24,804 bases of DNA from a virus: positions 1-24,804 of IMG/VR virus record IMGVR_UViG_3300047200_000017; one strand, given 5' to 3'. Below are positions 23,034 to 24,804 of this stretch, piece by piece. The notes under the pieces are model-generated. The model had not been told where the DNA came from and did no database searches. It worked only from the letters and a program-made list of their open reading frames with translations. How positions within the stretch are numbered: the stretch's first letter is position 1; every line of letters starts with the position of its first letter. Made by a program: the position numbers and the translations under genes.

Positions 23034-23540
23034 TTAGTATTGCGGTCTTGCCGTTGCTTTCTGTTTACCGTACTTAGCTGACATCTGACGTATCTTGTCT
23101 TCGTTCATAATAGACTTAACACGCTTGTCTTCTATTGCTTGCTTAATGCCGGCTAAATTCTCTTCGTAATCTTTTACTGCATCTACTTGGCGGTCTTTAT
23201 TGCCAAGCATACCATCTACTAGATATCCACTAAGCTGGTAAGCCTTTGCTCTATTTGCAGCTTGGTCATACGATACTGTAGGAGAAGTTGCGTACTGATA
23301 GCCACCACCGTAATTAATTGCCACATCTAATGGTGTCCTATCATATCGTTGAAATCCTACCTCTGGGTTCTTTTGTACTAACGAATCACTTAACTCGCTA
23401 GGATAGCCACTATGATTCCAATGCTCAATAGGATGTAGTACGGATTGCATCAATGCGCCACCGTAACCAGTAGCCAATGTTTTAGCTTTATCCCATGCTG
23501 ACATATTACTAAATATATTGTTATCTAATAAACCAGCCAT
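23034..23540 (-). CDS. Conserved phage protein upstream of terminase, function unknown
   Basis: The protein has 168 residues and starts one base after the preceding stop. It is helical and polar (WDKAKTLATGYGGALMQSVL, DYEENLAGIKQAIEDKRVKS). A mid-section carries repeated Tyr/Gly (INYGGGYQYATSPTVSYDQA). I recognise no domain. Proteins of similar type sit before the terminase in some podoviruses. Being in the late operon, it may be a minor virion or packaging-accessory protein. Confidence 0.6.
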   Translation of the reverse strand: MAGLLDNNIFSNMSAWDKAKTLATGYGGALMQSVLHPIEHWNHSGYPSELSDSLVQKNPEVGFQRYDRTPLDVAINYGGGYQYATSPTVSYDQAANRAKAYQLSGYLVDGMLGNKDRQVDAVKDYEENLAGIKQAIEDKRVKSIMNEDKIRQMSAKYGKQKATARPQY

Positions 23541-23541
23541 G

Positions 23542-23946
23542 TTACTTCATTCCACTAGCATTGTAAAAAGGCGATTGACCTTGTGACTGCATTAAATCTC
23601 TGTATGCTGCTGCTTTCTTAGCAATAGATGGAGTTATTATCCCTTTTGCTACTGATAGTCTTTCGTACTCGTCTAGCGTAGGAACTACTGATGGATAACT
23701 ACCACGTTCGTCTTCCATTGAATACTCTGTAACGTCACTACCTTTTAAATTGCCTTGACCTGTAAGTAATCCTAGCCAACCAGTAGACTTAGGCATCATC
23801 TCACCACCATAGCCAGTTACATTACCTTGCTTGTCTTTTAATTCGTATGACCTTAGACCATAAGGATTAGGATAGTTTAAAGCATTTAACCCACCTTGTT
23901 GAGATGGGTTGCTAAATAATAATCCTAATATCTGACTATAGTCCAT
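23542..23946 (-). CDS. Conserved podovirus protein with GWLGLLTGQGNLKG motif
   Basis: The protein has 134 residues. The segment STGWLGLLTGQGNLKGSDVT, EYSMEDERGSYPSVVPTL, and the end MQSQGQSPFYN is a recurring pattern in phage proteins of unknown function. The N-terminus is short and hydrophobic (MDYSQILGLLF). There is no good ribosome site, only three bases separate the ATG from the preceding microgene's stop, and coupling is therefore likely. It is likely a virion or packaging-associated protein. Function is unknown. Confidence 0.65.
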   Translation of the reverse strand: MDYSQILGLLFSNPSQQGGLNALNYPNPYGLRSYELKDKQGNVTGYGGEMMPKSTGWLGLLTGQGNLKGSDVTEYSMEDERGSYPSVVPTLDEYERLSVAKGIITPSIAKKAAAYRDLMQSQGQSPFYNASGMK

Positions 23947-23949
23947 AAT

Positions 23950-24030
23950 CTACCAATGATGTATTGCGTTTATAACAAGTGTAATGTTAGCAATTACAGC
24001 CAATAAAATAATAAACCAATGGTCATTCAT
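23950..24030 (-). CDS. Microgene: 26-residue hydrophobic peptide
   Basis: ATG at 24030, stop TAG at 23950-23952. The peptide is MNDHWFIILLAVIANITLVI plus NAIHHW, almost all one membrane segment. Its start overlaps the preceding stop by four bases (ATGA). There is no ribosome site of its own, so translation would depend on coupling. It is a possible small membrane peptide. Conservation would be the test. Confidence 0.45.
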   Translation of the reverse strand: MNDHWFIILLAVIANITLVINAIHHW

Positions 24031-24068
24031 TTCTTAGGTGGCTTTTTGCCTTTAGGTTTACAAGCCAT
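24027..24068 (-). CDS. Microgene: 13-residue Lys-rich peptide
   Basis: ATG at 24068 overlaps the TAA of the preceding gene by one base (TAATG). The product MACKPKGKKPPKK is very basic, and the stop forms ATGA with the next microgene. Similar very short MACKPK(G)KK peptides occur in other phages at this place, as far as I recall. Alternatively it is only a translation relay between neighbours. Confidence 0.4.
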   Translation of the reverse strand: MACKPKGKKPPKK

Positions 24069-24385
24069 TAAACTAACTCAGTTACGCAAAGTGTTGATGA
24101 TGTTACTGTTGCATCTTTAATGTAAGCCATCTTATCACCAGCGTTAACTCTAAAGATTGATGTGCTGTTATTAGCAATCATCATGTTTGTAGTAATTGAA
24201 GCTGTTGGGTTAGCACCAAATGCTACATGACAATGTCCTAAAGAACACGACACACGCACCAAAGTAGTGTTTGAACCAAATGCAGTTGATTGTGCTGTTG
24301 TATTGCCTACAGCAAATACTTGTGATGTGGATGGTGTGTAAGCATCTACGACATTACCACCTTGGTCTCTTGCGACTATACTCAT
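24068..24385 (-). CDS. Small conserved beta-rich phage protein, function unknown
   Basis: The protein has 105 residues and starts two bases after the DUF6496-like gene's stop, with AAGGG upstream. It is Thr/Ala/Ser/Val-rich and probably an all-beta fold: AYTPSTSQVFAVGNTTAQST, LVRVSCSLGHCHVAFGANPT, FRVNAGDKMAYIKDATVTSS, ending LCVTELV. Two nearby Cys residues (SCSLGHC) and one near the end might be structural. A 'HVAFGxNPTA...F.V.aGDK' pattern occurs in small phage proteins near packaging genes. It may be a minor decoration protein. Confidence 0.65.
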   Translation of the reverse strand: MSIVARDQGGNVVDAYTPSTSQVFAVGNTTAQSTAFGSNTTLVRVSCSLGHCHVAFGANPTASITTNMMIANNSTSIFRVNAGDKMAYIKDATVTSSTLCVTELV

Positions 24386-24387
24386 GA

Positions 24388-24546
24388 TTATTTACCCTTC
24401 ATTTTGTTACCTTCGCTGAGTGCGATGGCAATAGCTTGTTTACGTGACTTAACGACTTTACCACCCTTACCAGAGTGTAGGTCTTTATCTTTATACTCAC
24501 CCATTACTTTACCAATCTTTTCTGCAATCTTATCCATGTTACGCAT
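24388..24546 (-). CDS. DUF6496-like small basic protein (52 residues)
   Basis: ATG at 24546, two bases after the preceding stop, and TAA at 24388-24390. The product is Lys-rich: MDKIAEKIGKVMGEYKDKDL, HSGKGGKVVKSRKQAIAIAL, SEG. The core 'KVMxEYKxxxLxSGxGxKVxxRKQAIAIALSE' is the signature of the small phage/bacterial family DUF6496, whose role is unknown. It is below common length cut-offs for gene finding and is therefore easily missed. Its basic composition suggests nucleic-acid binding, which is only inference. Confidence 0.75.
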   Translation of the reverse strand: MRNMDKIAEKIGKVMGEYKDKDLHSGKGGKVVKSRKQAIAIALSEGNKMKGK

Positions 24547-24548
24547 AA

Positions 24549-24791
24549 TTAATCCTCCATTGGATTTTCAAAGTCTTTACGTTCCCATGCGCTGCATAAA
24601 CGTGAAGTGTGGCATATGAAATCTAGCTTATGGCAGTAGCCACGTTGCACTTGACCATCATATAAGTCGTATTTATTAAGTGGAATTGCCTCCATTGCTT
24701 CAAACATCTCTGGAGTGTTGTCGTAGTATTCGCAGTTAGCGCAACGTTGACGCTTTACTTCTGTTGGTGTGATTCGGAACATCTTAGCCAT
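24549..24791 (-). CDS. Small Cys-rich protein (possible zinc or iron-sulfur site), 5' end may lie outside
   Basis: There are 80 codons from the ATG at 24791, but the frame stays open to the window edge (Tyr-Trp-Ala-Lys before it), so the true start may be further out. No ribosome site is visible. Cys residues are arranged as CANC, then GYCHKLDFIC, then SRLC followed by SAW. Five Cys and two His residues could bind zinc or an iron-sulfur cluster. The pattern CxxC...GxC...xxxC...C-x-x-W occurs in small phage proteins near the packaging module, but I cannot name a function. Confidence 0.65.
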   Translation of the reverse strand: MAKMFRITPTEVKRQRCANCEYYDNTPEMFEAMEAIPLNKYDLYDGQVQRGYCHKLDFICHTSRLCSAWERKDFENPMED

Positions 24792-24804
24792 CTTTGCCCA
24801 GTAC

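Noticed and set aside
1-24804. tRNA genes, CRISPR arrays, insertion sequences, integrase or attachment sites
   Set aside because: No spaced identical repeats of CRISPR type, no transposase or integrase motifs, and almost no non-coding space that could hold a tRNA. None is visible by eye.

Overview
This window is a piece of a tailed double-stranded DNA phage genome. It is most likely a short-tailed (podovirus-type) phage of a Gram-negative bacterium. The gene set shows this: a small and large terminase pair, a large P22-like portal, an acidic scaffold, an SU10/DUF5309-type major capsid protein, a phage adaptor, a P22 gp10-like DNA-stabilisation or tail protein, several repeat-rich fibre proteins, and a run of putative DNA-ejection proteins. 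A holin, a membrane/coiled-coil protein and an endolysin complete it. I see no tape-measure or tail-sheath gene. Base composition is moderately AT-rich. I cannot name the host from the sequence.

Layout: positions 3-843 are transcribed rightwards. They hold the 3' end of a metallophosphoesterase-like gene, probably the edge of the early/replication module, followed by a free-standing HNH endonuclease. Everything else, about 24 kb, is transcribed leftwards as one tightly packed late operon that meets the rightward genes tail-to-tail near 844-891. Reading in the direction of transcription (right to left), the order is: small conserved phage genes (24.8-23.0 kb), terminase (23.0-21.4), portal and two small genes (21.5-18.7), an AP2/HNH homing endonuclease inserted between structural genes (18.6-18.1), scaffold and capsid (18.0-16.1), adaptor and head/tail completion (16.1-14.7), fibres with their small partners (14.7-10.8), gp10-like protein and small virion proteins (10.8-8.7), putative ejection proteins (8.7-4.0), small membrane and zinc-ribbon genes (4.0-3.5), the lysis cassette (3.5-2.3), and finally a putative ADP-ribosyltransferase (2.3-0.9).

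Neighbouring genes mostly share ATGA, GTGA or TAATG stop/start overlaps, or have the ribosome site inside the last codons of the preceding gene. They therefore look translationally coupled. Only five gaps exceed about 40 bases, and the longest is about 92 bases. Several genes are shorter than 60 codons: a 52-codon DUF6496-like gene, a 58-codon membrane protein, a 53-codon zinc ribbon, and two microgenes of 13 and 26 codons.

The most interesting parts are the following. The ADP-ribosyltransferase-like protein ends the late operon and could be an injected effector. The AP2/HNH gene is bracketed by direct repeats. One virion protein is built from exact 20-residue repeats followed by exact 10-residue Trp repeats. 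A chain of overlapping microgenes lies upstream of the terminase.
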